From Ralstonia pickettii (GTDB lineage: Bacteria > Pseudomonadota > Gammaproteobacteria > Burkholderiales > Burkholderiaceae), in the NCBI RefSeq assembly GCF_016466415.2, contig NZ_CP066771.1, positions 992,001 through 1,056,000 of the forward strand: a stretch of 64,000 nucleotides of DNA, read 5' to 3'. Under the pieces are notes generated by a model. It saw nothing but the letters and a program-made list of their open reading frames with translations. It made no database searches and was not told where the DNA came from. The position numbers and the translations under genes were made by a program. The stretch's first letter is position 1. Each line of letters starts with the position of its first letter. This document shows positions 26,050 through 36,661 of the stretch, piece by piece.

Positions 26050-26871
26050 ATGCGCGACGTGATGCTCTTTTCGCATGCCAACGGCTTTCCGGTCGGAACG
26101 TATCGCAAGATGCTCGGCGTGCTCGGTGACGAATTCGACATTCGTGCAGTGGAGCGCTTTGGGCACGATCCACGTTTCCCGGTAACGCGGTCATGGCCGG
26201 GGCTCGTGAAAGAACTGCTTGCAGAAATCGACGCGCAGGCTGAGCCGGTTTGGCTGGTGGGCCATTCGCTTGGCGGCTTCCTCAGCCTGATGGCGGCGCT
26301 GCGCCGGCCCGAGCGGGTGCGGGGCGTCGTGATGCTCGATTCGCCGATCATCGCGGGATGGCGCGCCAAGCTGCTGCGCGTGGCGCAATGGCTCGACATC
26401 GACGAGAGCCAATCACCTGCCGCGGCAACAAAGAACCGGCGCCACCTATGGCCCGATCTCGACGCCGTCTGGAGCCACTTCAAGGCCAAACGCAAATTCG
26501 ATCGGTGGGACGAAGAGGTGCTGCGCGACTATGTTGAGCATGGCACCGAGCCCACCGGCCGTGACCGCGAGCGCACACTGCGCTTCTCCCGCGAAATCGA
26601 ATACCAGATCTACCGCACGTTGCCGACCAACATGGGGCGCAAGGTCGCGGGCGGGACGGCATTCCCGGTCAGCTTTGTGGCAGGCACCCGCTCGCGCGAG
26701 ATTCGCCAGGTCGGACTGGGCGCCACTCGGCGCATCGTCGGCGGCAGGCTGCGCTGGATCGAGGGCAGCCATCTTTATCCGATGGAAAAGCCGCTCGAAA
26801 CGGCCGCGTTGATCCGCGAGTTGATCGATGAAATGCGCGCCAACGCAGGCGCCATGCGGCACGCCGCATAG
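26050..26871 (+). CDS. Alpha/beta hydrolase
   Basis: From ATG 26050 the product is 273 residues with the alpha/beta hydrolase fold: oxyanion region FSHANGFPVG near 8-18, nucleophile elbow GHSLGG with serine near residue 76, a proposed acid in the middle region, and a late GSHLYPMEKP histidine near 246. It starts only 17 bases after the Anbu stop and may be the fifth gene of that operon. Most family relatives are uncharacterised esterases or lipase-like enzymes. The reading frame extends into the Anbu tail, but the family N-terminus and the GGATCCGAG lead support this start. Confidence 0.85.
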   Translation: MRDVMLFSHANGFPVGTYRKMLGVLGDEFDIRAVERFGHDPRFPVTRSWPGLVKELLAEIDAQAEPVWLVGHSLGGFLSLMAALRRPERVRGVVMLDSPIIAGWRAKLLRVAQWLDIDESQSPAAATKNRRHLWPDLDAVWSHFKAKRKFDRWDEEVLRDYVEHGTEPTGRDRERTLRFSREIEYQIYRTLPTNMGRKVAGGTAFPVSFVAGTRSREIRQVGLGATRRIVGGRLRWIEGSHLYPMEKPLETAALIRELIDEMRANAGAMRHAA

Positions 26872-26930
26872 GCGAGACTGCGCTTGGGCAAATTCCACCG
26901 TTCTGTCACGGAACGGAGGGGGACCTTTGC

Positions 26931-26936
26931 TATAAT
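26931..26936 (+). promoter_or_regulatory. Probable -10 element of the pyrG promoter
   Basis: A consensus TATAAT lies 26 bases before the pyrG ATG. The -35 side is weak (TTCTGTCACGG region). The element fits a strong housekeeping promoter for the pyrG-kdsA-eno transcript. Confidence 0.55.
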
Positions 26937-26958
26937 CCGGCTTTCCCCGGCAAGCTAG

Positions 26959-28623
<1,665 letters not shown>

Positions 28624-28644
28624 GTGCCGGCGCACGGGAACATC

Positions 28645-29499
28645 ATGAAACTCTGCGATTTCGAAGTCGGCCTCGACAAACCGTTCTTCCTGATTGCCGG
28701 CACCTGCGTGATCGAATCCGAGCAGATGGCGATCGACACCGCCGGCACGCTCAAGGAGATCACGGGTGCGTTGGGCATTCCGTTCATCTACAAGTCGTCG
28801 TTCGACAAGGCGAACCGCTCGTCGGACGCTTCGTTCCGCGGTCTGGGCATGGAAGAGGGGCTGCGCATTCTGTCGGAAGTCCGTCGCCAGGTGGGCGTGC
28901 CGGTGCTGACCGACATCCATGAGATCGACGAGATCAAGCCGGTGGCCGAAGTCGTGGACGTGCTTCAGACGCCGGCGTTCCTGTGCCGCCAGACCGATTT
29001 CATCCGCGCCTGCGCGCAGAGCGGCAAGCCCGTCAACATCAAGAAGGGCCAGTTCCTCGCACCGCACGACATGAAGAATGTCATCGACAAGGCGCGTCAC
29101 GCTGCCCGCGATGCCGGTCTGCCGGAAGACAACTTCATGGCCTGCGAGCGCGGCGCCTCGTTCGGTTACAACAACCTCGTGTCGGACATGCGCTCGCTGG
29201 CGATCATGCGCGAGACGGGGGCGCCGGTGGTGTTCGACGCCACGCATTCGGTGCAACTGCCGGGCGGCCAGGGCACCAGTTCGGGCGGCCAGCGGGAGTT
29301 CGTGCCGGTGCTGGCGCGTGCCGCGATCGCTGTGGGGATTGCAGGTGTCTTCATGGAAACGCACCCCGATCCCGCATGCGCAAAATCAGATGGCCCGAAT
29401 GCTGTGCCGCTGCGGCGCATGAAAGACTTGCTGTCAGTACTGAAAGAACTGGATGCGCTCACCAAGCGCAGCGGTTTCCTGGAAAATCAGTTCGACTGA
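28645..29499 (+). CDS. kdsA: 3-deoxy-8-phosphooctulonate (KDO-8-P) synthase
   Basis: From ATG 28645 the product has 284 residues, the same length as E. coli KdsA. It condenses phosphoenolpyruvate with arabinose 5-phosphate to give KDO 8-phosphate for the lipopolysaccharide core. Motifs visible are [21 protein letters not shown]-like ([12 protein letters not shown]), [19 protein letters not shown] and [11 protein letters not shown], all typical of the family. GTG 28624, directly after the pyrG stop, is an alternative start adding seven residues. GGGAA before ATG 28645 favours the shorter form. The spacing from pyrG is 21 bases, so the two are co-transcribed. Confidence 0.97.
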   Translation: MKLCDFEVGLDKPFFLIAGTCVIESEQMAIDTAGTLKEITGALGIPFIYKSSFDKANRSSDASFRGLGMEEGLRILSEVRRQVGVPVLTDIHEIDEIKPVAEVVDVLQTPAFLCRQTDFIRACAQSGKPVNIKKGQFLAPHDMKNVIDKARHAARDAGLPEDNFMACERGASFGYNNLVSDMRSLAIMRETGAPVVFDATHSVQLPGGQGTSSGGQREFVPVLARAAIAVGIAGVFMETHPDPACAKSDGPNAVPLRRMKDLLSVLKELDALTKRSGFLENQFD

Positions 29500-29513
29500 T
29501 TTCCCCCGATGAC

Positions 29514-29545
29514 CGGCGGCTCTACCAGCCGCCGCTGTCGTTTTC
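29514..29545 (+). terminator. Weak terminator-like stem-loop after kdsA
   Basis: CGGCGGC (29514-29520) and GCCGCCG (29528-29534) form a seven-base-pair stem with a seven-base loop. A mixed T-rich stretch (CTGTCGTTTTC) follows. It could reduce read-through from kdsA into the DUF1330 and eno genes, but it lacks a clean T tract. Confidence 0.35.
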
Positions 29546-29589
29546 GGTTCAGCCCAGTTCAGTTTTCGTTTTGGCATCCGGAGAGACAC

Positions 29590-29880
29590 ATGGCCGCTGG
29601 CTACATCCTCGCGTACGTGGACGTGACAGACCCCGTGCAGTACGAGCAATACAAGACGCTGTCGACCAAGGCCATGCAAGCGCATGGCGCCGAGCCGCTG
29701 GTGCGCGGCGGCAAGACCGAGCCACTGGAAGGCGAGTGGAACCCTACCCGCATCGTTGTGCTCAAGTTCCCGAGCTACGATGCCGCCAAGACGTTCTACA
29801 ACAGCGAGGAATATCGCGCTGCGCGTAATGCGCGCGCCAAGGCTGCCAACATGAACATGATCGTGGTCGAAGGCATTTAA
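29590..29880 (+). CDS. DUF1330 family protein
   Basis: From ATG 29590 the product is 96 residues, a small dimeric alpha-beta barrel (ferredoxin-like) protein. Opening MAAGYILAYVDVTDPVQYEQY and closing with NARAKAANMNMIVVEG, it matches DUF1330. Such proteins have no proven reaction, though the fold is shared with monooxygenases and stress proteins. CCGGAGAG is a good ribosome site. Location between kdsA and eno is common in Burkholderiaceae. Confidence 0.88.
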   Translation: MAAGYILAYVDVTDPVQYEQYKTLSTKAMQAHGAEPLVRGGKTEPLEGEWNPTRIVVLKFPSYDAAKTFYNSEEYRAARNARAKAANMNMIVVEGI

Positions 29881-31218
<1,338 letters not shown>

Positions 31219-31246
31219 TCCCTCGCAGTTTTGCTCCGCATGACTG

Positions 31247-31271
31247 TGCGACCGCCGCTCTGGCGGTCGCA
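31247..31271 (+). other. Intercistronic stem-loop between eno and ftsB
   Basis: TGCGACCGCC and GGCGGTCGCA pair perfectly over ten bases with loop GCTCT. The next bases are TGGTATTTGG, so there is no T tract. The structure may stabilise the abundant eno message while limiting ftsB expression. Confidence 0.55.
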
Positions 31272-31309
31272 TGGTATTTGGAGCCCGAGTACCGCCAACG
31301 CTTGTCCCT

Positions 31310-31645
31310 ATGCGCCTGATTACGCTGTTCCTGCTGCTGTTGCTGCTTGCTATCCAGTACCCGCTTTGGCTGGGAAAGGGCGGCTGGCTGCGCGTGTGGG
31401 ACATGCAAAAGCAGGTGACGGCCCAGAATCAGCGCAACGCTGAACTGAAGCTGCGCAACACCAAGCTAGAAGGCGAAGTGAAGGATTTGAAAGAAGGCAC
31501 GGGCGCCATTGAAGAGCGCGCGCGCTATGAGCTGGGGATGGTGAAGGACGACGAGGGCTTCGTGCAGTTCGTCGCCCCGGCGCCGAAAACCAGCGAAACT
31601 CCGCCGCCTCCGCCGCCTCCGGCGGGGCAGCAGGCGCATCATTAA
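31310..31645 (+). CDS. ftsB: Cell division protein FtsB
   Basis: From ATG 31310 the product has 111 residues. A single membrane helix ([20 protein letters not shown]) is followed by a coiled coil of about 45 residues (Q[14 protein letters not shown] repeat) and a [13 protein letters not shown] motif typical of FtsB and DivIC. It bridges FtsL and FtsQ in the divisome. The last 25 residues are proline-rich ([14 protein letters not shown]), a common low-complexity tail. The gene follows eno in many proteobacteria, as in E. coli where ftsB and eno are close. Confidence 0.93.
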   Translation: MRLITLFLLLLLLAIQYPLWLGKGGWLRVWDMQKQVTAQNQRNAELKLRNTKLEGEVKDLKEGTGAIEERARYELGMVKDDEGFVQFVAPAPKTSETPPPPPPPAGQQAHH

Positions 31646-31702
31646 GTCCGCTACGCGAACGCGTCCTGTCGACGCGCTCGTCCTGAAGCCAAGGGCCGGG
31701 AT

Positions 31703-32116
31703 CTACCAGTAATACGGATAGCCCCAAACGGGTGCGCCGTAACTGACGCCCCACCCGCCGCGGTGGCGCCAGCCGCTGCCGTAATACACCGAATAGCCTC
31801 CGTAATACGGATACGGCGCGTAGTACGGCGCGGCCGCGTAAGCGCGCGCTTGCGCATCACGCTGGATAGCTTGATCCGATTCGCGCAGCGCCTTGGCATT
31901 CAGCGCATCCAGCTTCTTGCGCTCTTCTGCCGACAGCGTTGCCGGCGCCGCAGCCTGCGTATCGCCCGACAGCCGGGCAGTGTAGGGCGTGCCGCCCGGA
32001 CCACGGGGTACGGCAACGCAGGCCGACGCCAGTAGCGCCACGCCAATCGGCAACGCCAGCGTAGCAGCGCGAGTGAGACTCAACGATCGCAATGACGAGG
32101 AAGTGGACTCAGACAT
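31703..32116 (-). CDS. Aromatic-rich lipoprotein of unknown function
   Basis: From ATG 32116 the protein has 137 residues. Its lipoprotein signal ends in LLASAC (cysteine near residue 33), then a short spacer and an alanine/lysine/glutamate helix follow. The C-terminal 40 residues are dominated by tyrosine, tryptophan, glycine and proline (repeats of PYY, GGY and WGY). Such tails are found in several small outer-membrane-associated proteins, but I do not recognise the family. A longer frame upstream to 32206 has no signal-like N-terminus. It may be regulated alone; hslO lies downstream of its start on the same strand, 105 bases away. Confidence 0.7.
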   Translation of the reverse strand: MSESTSSSLRSLSLTRAATLALPIGVALLASACVAVPRGPGGTPYTARLSGDTQAAAPATLSAEERKKLDALNAKALRESDQAIQRDAQARAYAAAPYYAPYPYYGGYSVYYGSGWRHRGGWGVSYGAPVWGYPYYW

Positions 32117-32221
32117 GATGCGTTCCGCAGCAGGCGGCAGATGAGGAAACTGCCGACTTAGAGCGTGGGCGGCCCCGATAAGTGCCGCGCGCCACGCGTA
32201 CTTCATACTATGTCGCCTTGT

Positions 32222-33235
32222 TCAGTGGCGCTGGTCAGATGCGCCCTGTATGCCCTGCGCGACGGTCTCCTGTGCGAAGAGCTGTGCACAATCCACGGCG
32301 TCGAAGCTGTAGTGCTGGCCGCAGAATTCGCAGTCGATTTCCACCTTGCCGCGTTCTTCCAGAATGCTGTCGACCTCGGGTTGGCCGAGCGAACGCAGCA
32401 TGGATCCTACGCGCAGACGCGAGCACGAGCAGCGGAAACGCGGGCTCTGCGGCTCGAACATGCGGATGCCGGCGGCTTCCATTTCTTCCCAGTACAGGCG
32501 CTTGATGAGCGTGTCGATGGGCTGCCCGAGCAGTTCGTCGCGGCGCAGCGTCTTGCCGAGCTGGCAAACGCGTTCCCACGTGTCGAGGTCTTGCTCCTGC
32601 ACGTCCTTGTGCAGAGGCTGGCCGGTCTCGCCCACCTGTGCGAACGCATGGCCCGTGCGGTCTTCCATCGCACCGCCATACGAAGGCAAGCGTTGCAGCA
32701 GCATGCCCGACGCGACCTTGCCGTCGGCAGCCAGCCACAGACGCGTGTCGAGCTGCTCGGAGCTTTGCATGTAGTGCTCAAGCACTTCGGTGATGCTGGC
32801 GAGCGGCCCGTTCTCGTCGGACAGCGGCACGATGCCCTGATATGGCTGCTGGCCGGGCAGCTTGTCTTGCGGATCGAGCGTGATGGCGAAGCGCCCGTTG
32901 CCGTGCACGTTGACCATGGTGGCCAGCGTGGCGTCGTCCGCAATCTCGGCACCTTCGGCAATCTTGGCAGTGGCCCGCATCGACAGGTCGGAGTTGCACT
33001 CCACGACCAGCATGCGCACCGGGCCGTCGCCGTGCAGTTGCATGACCAGTGCGCCGTTGAACTTGAGGTTGGCCGACAGCAGCGCAGCAGCGGCCATCAT
33101 CTCGCCCAGCAGCGTGCTGACCGGGGCGGGGTAGCGGCGGCGGTTCAGCACTTCTTGCCACGTGCCTTCCAGGCGCACCAGTTCACCGCGCACGGGCGCA
33201 GCGTCAAACACAAATTTCTTCAGCTCGTCAGTCAT
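32222..33235 (-). CDS. hslO: Redox-regulated chaperone Hsp33
   Basis: A 337-residue protein with an N-terminal substrate-binding domain and the C-terminal zinc/redox switch: C269-S-C271 and C302-x-x-C305, the CxC and CxxC arrangement that releases zinc and forms disulfides on oxidation. It prevents protein aggregation during combined oxidative and heat stress, in the cytoplasm. It is slightly longer than the E. coli protein (292). Its ATG overlaps the stop of the gamma-carbonic anhydrase gene by four bases, so the two are translated together. Confidence 0.95.
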   Translation of the reverse strand: MTDELKKFVFDAAPVRGELVRLEGTWQEVLNRRRYPAPVSTLLGEMMAAAALLSANLKFNGALVMQLHGDGPVRMLVVECNSDLSMRATAKIAEGAEIADDATLATMVNVHGNGRFAITLDPQDKLPGQQPYQGIVPLSDENGPLASITEVLEHYMQSSEQLDTRLWLAADGKVASGMLLQRLPSYGGAMEDRTGHAFAQVGETGQPLHKDVQEQDLDTWERVCQLGKTLRRDELLGQPIDTLIKRLYWEEMEAAGIRMFEPQSPRFRCSCSRLRVGSMLRSLGQPEVDSILEERGKVEIDCEFCGQHYSFDAVDCAQLFAQETVAQGIQGASDQRH

Positions 33236-33759
33236 CCATCAATCCGTTTCAGTTGCTGCTTGTACATCGCCTGACGCACTGCATACGTTTCGGTGTTCAG
33301 GTGCATCTTGGCAATGTCGTCTTCCGTCAGTTTGCGCACGGCCTTCGCGGGGGCACCCAGAATGAGCGTGCCGTCTTCGAAGACCTTGCCTTCGGTGACG
33401 ATCGCTCCAGCGCCCACCAGGCAGTTCTTGCCGATCACGGCGCGATTGAGCACCACCGCCTGGATGCCGATCAGCGAGCCCTCGCCGATGGTGCAGCCGT
33501 GCAGCATGGCCTGGTGGCCGATCGTCACGCGGTCGCCGATGTTCAGCGGGCAGCCCGGGTCGGTGTGCAGCACCGAGCCTTCCTGCACGTTGCTGGCCTC
33601 GCCCACGGTAATCGGCTCGTTGTCGCCGCGGATGACGGCGCCGGGCCACACGCTTGCGCGTGCTTTCAACTCCACGCGGCCGATAACGGTCGCTTCCGGG
33701 GCCACATAGGCGTTTGCGTCAATGTTCGGGGCAACGTCGCCGAGTTGGTAGAGGGCCAT
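33232..33759 (-). CDS. Gamma-type carbonic anhydrase-like hexapeptide protein
   Basis: From ATG 33759 the product is 175 residues of left-handed beta-helix hexapeptide repeats with a short C-terminal helix. The three zinc histidines of this group sit in HTDPG and GHQAMLHG (about residues 69-96), as in the YrdA/PaaY-type family. Members are carbonic anhydrase-like or thioesterase-related; activity varies and cannot be fixed here. It is the first gene of a pair with hslO. The frame is open upstream, but an N-terminus of MALYQLGDVAPNID is the standard start. Confidence 0.9.
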   Translation of the reverse strand: MALYQLGDVAPNIDANAYVAPEATVIGRVELKARASVWPGAVIRGDNEPITVGEASNVQEGSVLHTDPGCPLNIGDRVTIGHQAMLHGCTIGEGSLIGIQAVVLNRAVIGKNCLVGAGAIVTEGKVFEDGTLILGAPAKAVRKLTEDDIAKMHLNTETYAVRQAMYKQQLKRIDG

Positions 33760-33874
33760 GCGATCGGTCTCCAGGATCTGCGTAGGTGAGGAAAAAGGGC
33801 GCGTCTTCAAGCTTGCCGGGCAAGGCAGGCCGATGCGTCGAATTAAAATGGCGGAAAGTCCAAATTGTACGCTG

Positions 33875-34717
33875 ATGACCGCTTCGCAACCTCGCCACCA
33901 AACGCCCGCTGACACACTGCGCCATGCTGCCCTGGCCGCGCTGTGTCTCACCGATCCGGCCAGCAAGGCGGACGCCACGCTGCGTCTGGGCGAGCGCGCC
34001 AAGAACGCCGACGACGCGAGCTGGGGCATTGACGAGGCCATTGCGGCACCAGCAAACGGTGTCCCCGGCCGCCCTGACGTACCGGTGCTCGTGCCGCCGT
34101 CCGAAGTTCCACGCCGCCGTGCGATCGATACGCCACGCGGCCGCGGCGCGCTGCTGCACGCGCTCGCGCACATTGAATTCAACGCCATCAATCTTGCGCT
34201 CGATGCCGTGTGGCGTTTTGCCGGAATGCCCGCGGCGTTCTACCAGGACTGGACGCGCGTGGCGGCGGAGGAAGCGACGCACTTTTCGCTGCTTTCCGCG
34301 CATCTGGCCACGCTAGATTGCCGCTACGGTGATCACCCCGCCCACGACGGCTTGTGGCAGATGACGGAGAAAACCGCCGCCGATCCGCTCGCGCGCATGG
34401 CGCTGGTGCCGCGCACGCTGGAGGCACGTGGACTCGACGCCTCGCCGCCGATTCGGGCCAAGCTGGCCCAGGCCGGTGATATGGCGGCTGCAGGCATTCT
34501 CGACATCATCCTGCGCGACGAGATTGGCCACGTGGCGGTCGGCAACCGCTGGTACCGCTGGCTCTGCGAGCGCGCCGGCCTGGACCCCGTGCCGACCTAT
34601 CGCAAGCTGGCTGAGCAATACGGTGCGCCGCGATTGCGCGGGCCATTCAACCTGGAAGCGCGCCGCCAGGCCGGTTTCGACGACGACGAAATCGCCGCGC
34701 TGGAAGCCTCGTTCTGA
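33875..34717 (+). CDS. DUF455 ferritin-like protein
   Basis: From ATG 33875 the protein has 280 residues and is helical, with E-x-x-H metal-ligand motifs of the ferritin-like superfamily: LAHIEFNAINLALDA near 107, AEEATHFSLLSAHL near 140 and RDEIGHVAVGNRWY near 215. Each motif contributes glutamate or histidine to a likely di-iron or di-metal site. DUF455 proteins have no proven reaction; some are linked to tRNA or lipid oxidation. A TAAAAT element at 33844-33849 sits where a -10 box would be, which is why upstream starts (33758, 33848) were not used. Confidence 0.82.
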   Translation: MTASQPRHQTPADTLRHAALAALCLTDPASKADATLRLGERAKNADDASWGIDEAIAAPANGVPGRPDVPVLVPPSEVPRRRAIDTPRGRGALLHALAHIEFNAINLALDAVWRFAGMPAAFYQDWTRVAAEEATHFSLLSAHLATLDCRYGDHPAHDGLWQMTEKTAADPLARMALVPRTLEARGLDASPPIRAKLAQAGDMAAAGILDIILRDEIGHVAVGNRWYRWLCERAGLDPVPTYRKLAEQYGAPRLRGPFNLEARRQAGFDDDEIAALEASF

Positions 34718-34743
34718 GCGCCACGGCGCAGCTCATCCGCCGC

Positions 34744-34772
34744 TATAATCCCGAGAAAAAGAACGATCGTTC
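34744..34772 (+). promoter_or_regulatory. Promoter with GAACGATCGTTC palindrome
   Basis: A consensus TATAAT (34744-34749) is followed eleven bases later by the perfect twelve-base palindrome GAACGATCGTTC (34761-34772), located at or just past the expected transcription start of the alpha/beta hydrolase gene. Sites of this shape are frequent among TetR-family repressor operators. No TetR gene lies nearby. Confidence 0.5.
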
Positions 34773-34796
34773 GATTTATATTCGGTGACGGAAACC

Positions 34797-35714
34797 ATGG
34801 ACTCCACCACGCAGCCGGCCGCCCGCCAGGCCTCCCGCTCGACCTACCTGCCCGTGCGCGGCCTGCGCTACCACATCCGTGAATGGGGCGAGCCCGGTGC
34901 GCCCATCCTGTTCCTGTTTCACGGGTGGATGGATGTGTCGGCATCGTTCCAGTTTCTGGTCGATGCACTGCGCGAGCGCTGGCATATCGTGGCGCCGGAT
35001 TGGCGCGGCTACGGCCAGACCGCCCGGCCTACCGATGCCCCCGGCGTGGAGAGCTACTGGTTTGCCGATTACGTGGCCGACCTCGAAGCGATCATCGATC
35101 ACTACCAGCCGGAAGGGCAGGTGACGCTGGTCGGTCACAGCCTGGGCGCCAACGTGGTGTGCCTGTACGCAGGCATCCGGCCCGAACGCGTGCGACGCGT
35201 GGTGGATCTGGAGGGCTTTGGCATGTCGGCGTCGAAGGCATCGCAGGCGCCGCGCCGCTATGCGCGATGGCTCGACGAGCTGAAGGACAAGCCGCGCCTG
35301 AACACCTACGCGACCGTCGAGGACGTCGCCGCGCGCCTGCAGAAGACCAACCCACGCCTGCCCGCCGACAAGGCCGCATTCCTGGCGCAGCACTGGTCGA
35401 GCCAGAATGCTGACGGCCGCTGGGAGATCCTCGGTGACCCCGCGCACAAGATCATCAATCCGCAGCTTTATCGGCTGGATGAGGTAATGGAAATCTGGCG
35501 CCGTGTTACCGCCCCCGTGCTGCACGTCGAGGCAGTCGATTCGCCCACATTAAAAGCCATTGCAGGCGACGTGCCGCTGGCTGAATTCAAAACCCGCTTT
35601 GCGGCGTTTCCTGATTTCCGGGAAGTGCTGATTGCGGATGCGGGCCACATGCTGCATCACGATCAGCCGGAGCAGGTGGCCGCGCTGATCGAAGAGTTCT
35701 GTTTGCAGCGCTAG
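34797..35714 (+). CDS. Alpha/beta fold hydrolase
   Basis: The 305-residue protein has the core motifs: oxyanion strand LFLFHGWMDVSASF near 40, W-R-G-Y-G near 66, nucleophile elbow GHSLGA (serine near 114), and a late GHMLHHDQPEQ (histidine near 284). It resembles epoxide hydrolase-like and carboxylesterase-type members, and the substrate is unknown. GACGGAAACC before ATG is a fair ribosome site; GTG 34785 is an alternative giving four more residues. The palindrome in front suggests dedicated repression by an unlinked regulator. Confidence 0.85.
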   Translation: MDSTTQPAARQASRSTYLPVRGLRYHIREWGEPGAPILFLFHGWMDVSASFQFLVDALRERWHIVAPDWRGYGQTARPTDAPGVESYWFADYVADLEAIIDHYQPEGQVTLVGHSLGANVVCLYAGIRPERVRRVVDLEGFGMSASKASQAPRRYARWLDELKDKPRLNTYATVEDVAARLQKTNPRLPADKAAFLAQHWSSQNADGRWEILGDPAHKIINPQLYRLDEVMEIWRRVTAPVLHVEAVDSPTLKAIAGDVPLAEFKTRFAAFPDFREVLIADAGHMLHHDQPEQVAALIEEFCLQR

Positions 35715-35722
35715 GCGGCAGG

Positions 35723-36112
35723 TCAATCAAGAAACCGCTGTGCCGCGCCGGGCGGCGGCAGGATGCAGGTGTCTGACCGCCCAAACCATCGATAGCGATT
35801 GCGTGCAACGCGGCGATACAACGCGTCGCGCAGCGTTGCAGGGATCAACCAGCCGATCCAGGCCAAGCGCCACGGCCAGCCAAGCGCATGCAGGATGCGC
35901 AGGATGGCGGCGCTTTCACGCCACGCACGGCCGTCTCGCACGAAGAGCACGGTATCCACGTCATCCGGATTCACGCCGGCCTGCGCGAGCAGCTGCCGCC
36001 CGGTTTGACCCTGCATGGACGCGAAGCGCAGCAAGCCTTGTCGGTCAGGCCGCAGCAGAAACTGGATGGAGCCGCTGCACAGCAGGCAGTGCGCATCGTA
36101 TACGACGATCAT
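35723..36112 (-). CDS. DCC family thiol-disulfide oxidoreductase (DUF393)
   Basis: A 129-residue protein with YDAHCLLCSG at residues 5-14, the D-x-x-C-x-x-C motif from which the family takes its name, in a thioredoxin-like fold. It has conserved residues such as LRFASMQGQTG and VLFVRDG. DCC proteins are predicted redox proteins of unknown partner. It is the third gene of an operon on the minus strand after a reductase and a DUF4166 gene, with its ATG overlapping the DUF4166 stop by four bases. Confidence 0.88.
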   Translation of the reverse strand: MIVVYDAHCLLCSGSIQFLLRPDRQGLLRFASMQGQTGRQLLAQAGVNPDDVDTVLFVRDGRAWRESAAILRILHALGWPWRLAWIGWLIPATLRDALYRRVARNRYRWFGRSDTCILPPPGAAQRFLD

Positions 36113-36654
36113 TCGCGCTCCATCGTCGTCAGGTCGAGATAACCTCGATACGCCGCAACCACGCCAAGCAACGGCAGGCTGGCGCGCACGTTGAAGTGGA
36201 AGCGGTCACCGTCGCCGGATTCCTCGGCCAACACGGCGGGCCGCAGCCAGGCAGGGCAAGGGATGCCGAGGAAGCGCAAACCTTCCAGACGCATGCGCAA
36301 TACGGCGTGATTCGCCTCCAGCGAAAAGAACAGGCGCACCGCGCCGAGCCGCTCTGTGAGGTACCCCCGGTGCAGCGACAAGGTCGAGCGCATCGTGTGG
36401 CGGGGAAATTGGCGCGTCCAGATTTCTTCCGTGCCGGCGGTGTTGAGCGTGATTCGGATCGGGCCACGCGTCGGTGCCCGCGGCGTGCGAATACACCATG
36501 CAAGCACGCGTGCGAGGTGCGTGGCTGGCGGTTCCGTTTCGACTTCGCCGTGCAGCGTCACCGCGCCGGTCAGGCAGTGGAAGGTTTGCACGGCCGGCGC
36601 CAGTTCCGCATATCGCGCGCCAAGCACAGTTTCGTAGAGCGACGGTGGGCGCAT
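36109..36654 (-). CDS. DUF4166 domain protein
   Basis: The 181-residue soluble protein has the DUF4166 pattern: an N-terminal helix containing SLYETVLGARYAELAPAVQTFH, then a set of beta strands with RTPRAPTRG, TEEIWTRQF and a final lipocalin-like strand region. No reaction is known for the domain, though it is often fused to or encoded with saccharopine dehydrogenase-like or thiol-redox proteins. It is sandwiched between a ferredoxin-NADP reductase (stop seven bases upstream) and a DCC protein (four-base overlap), which suggests a shared redox or lipid-related role. Confidence 0.8.
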   Translation of the reverse strand: MRPPSLYETVLGARYAELAPAVQTFHCLTGAVTLHGEVETEPPATHLARVLAWCIRTPRAPTRGPIRITLNTAGTEEIWTRQFPRHTMRSTLSLHRGYLTERLGAVRLFFSLEANHAVLRMRLEGLRFLGIPCPAWLRPAVLAEESGDGDRFHFNVRASLPLLGVVAAYRGYLDLTTMERE

Positions 36655-36661
36655 GCGAGAC

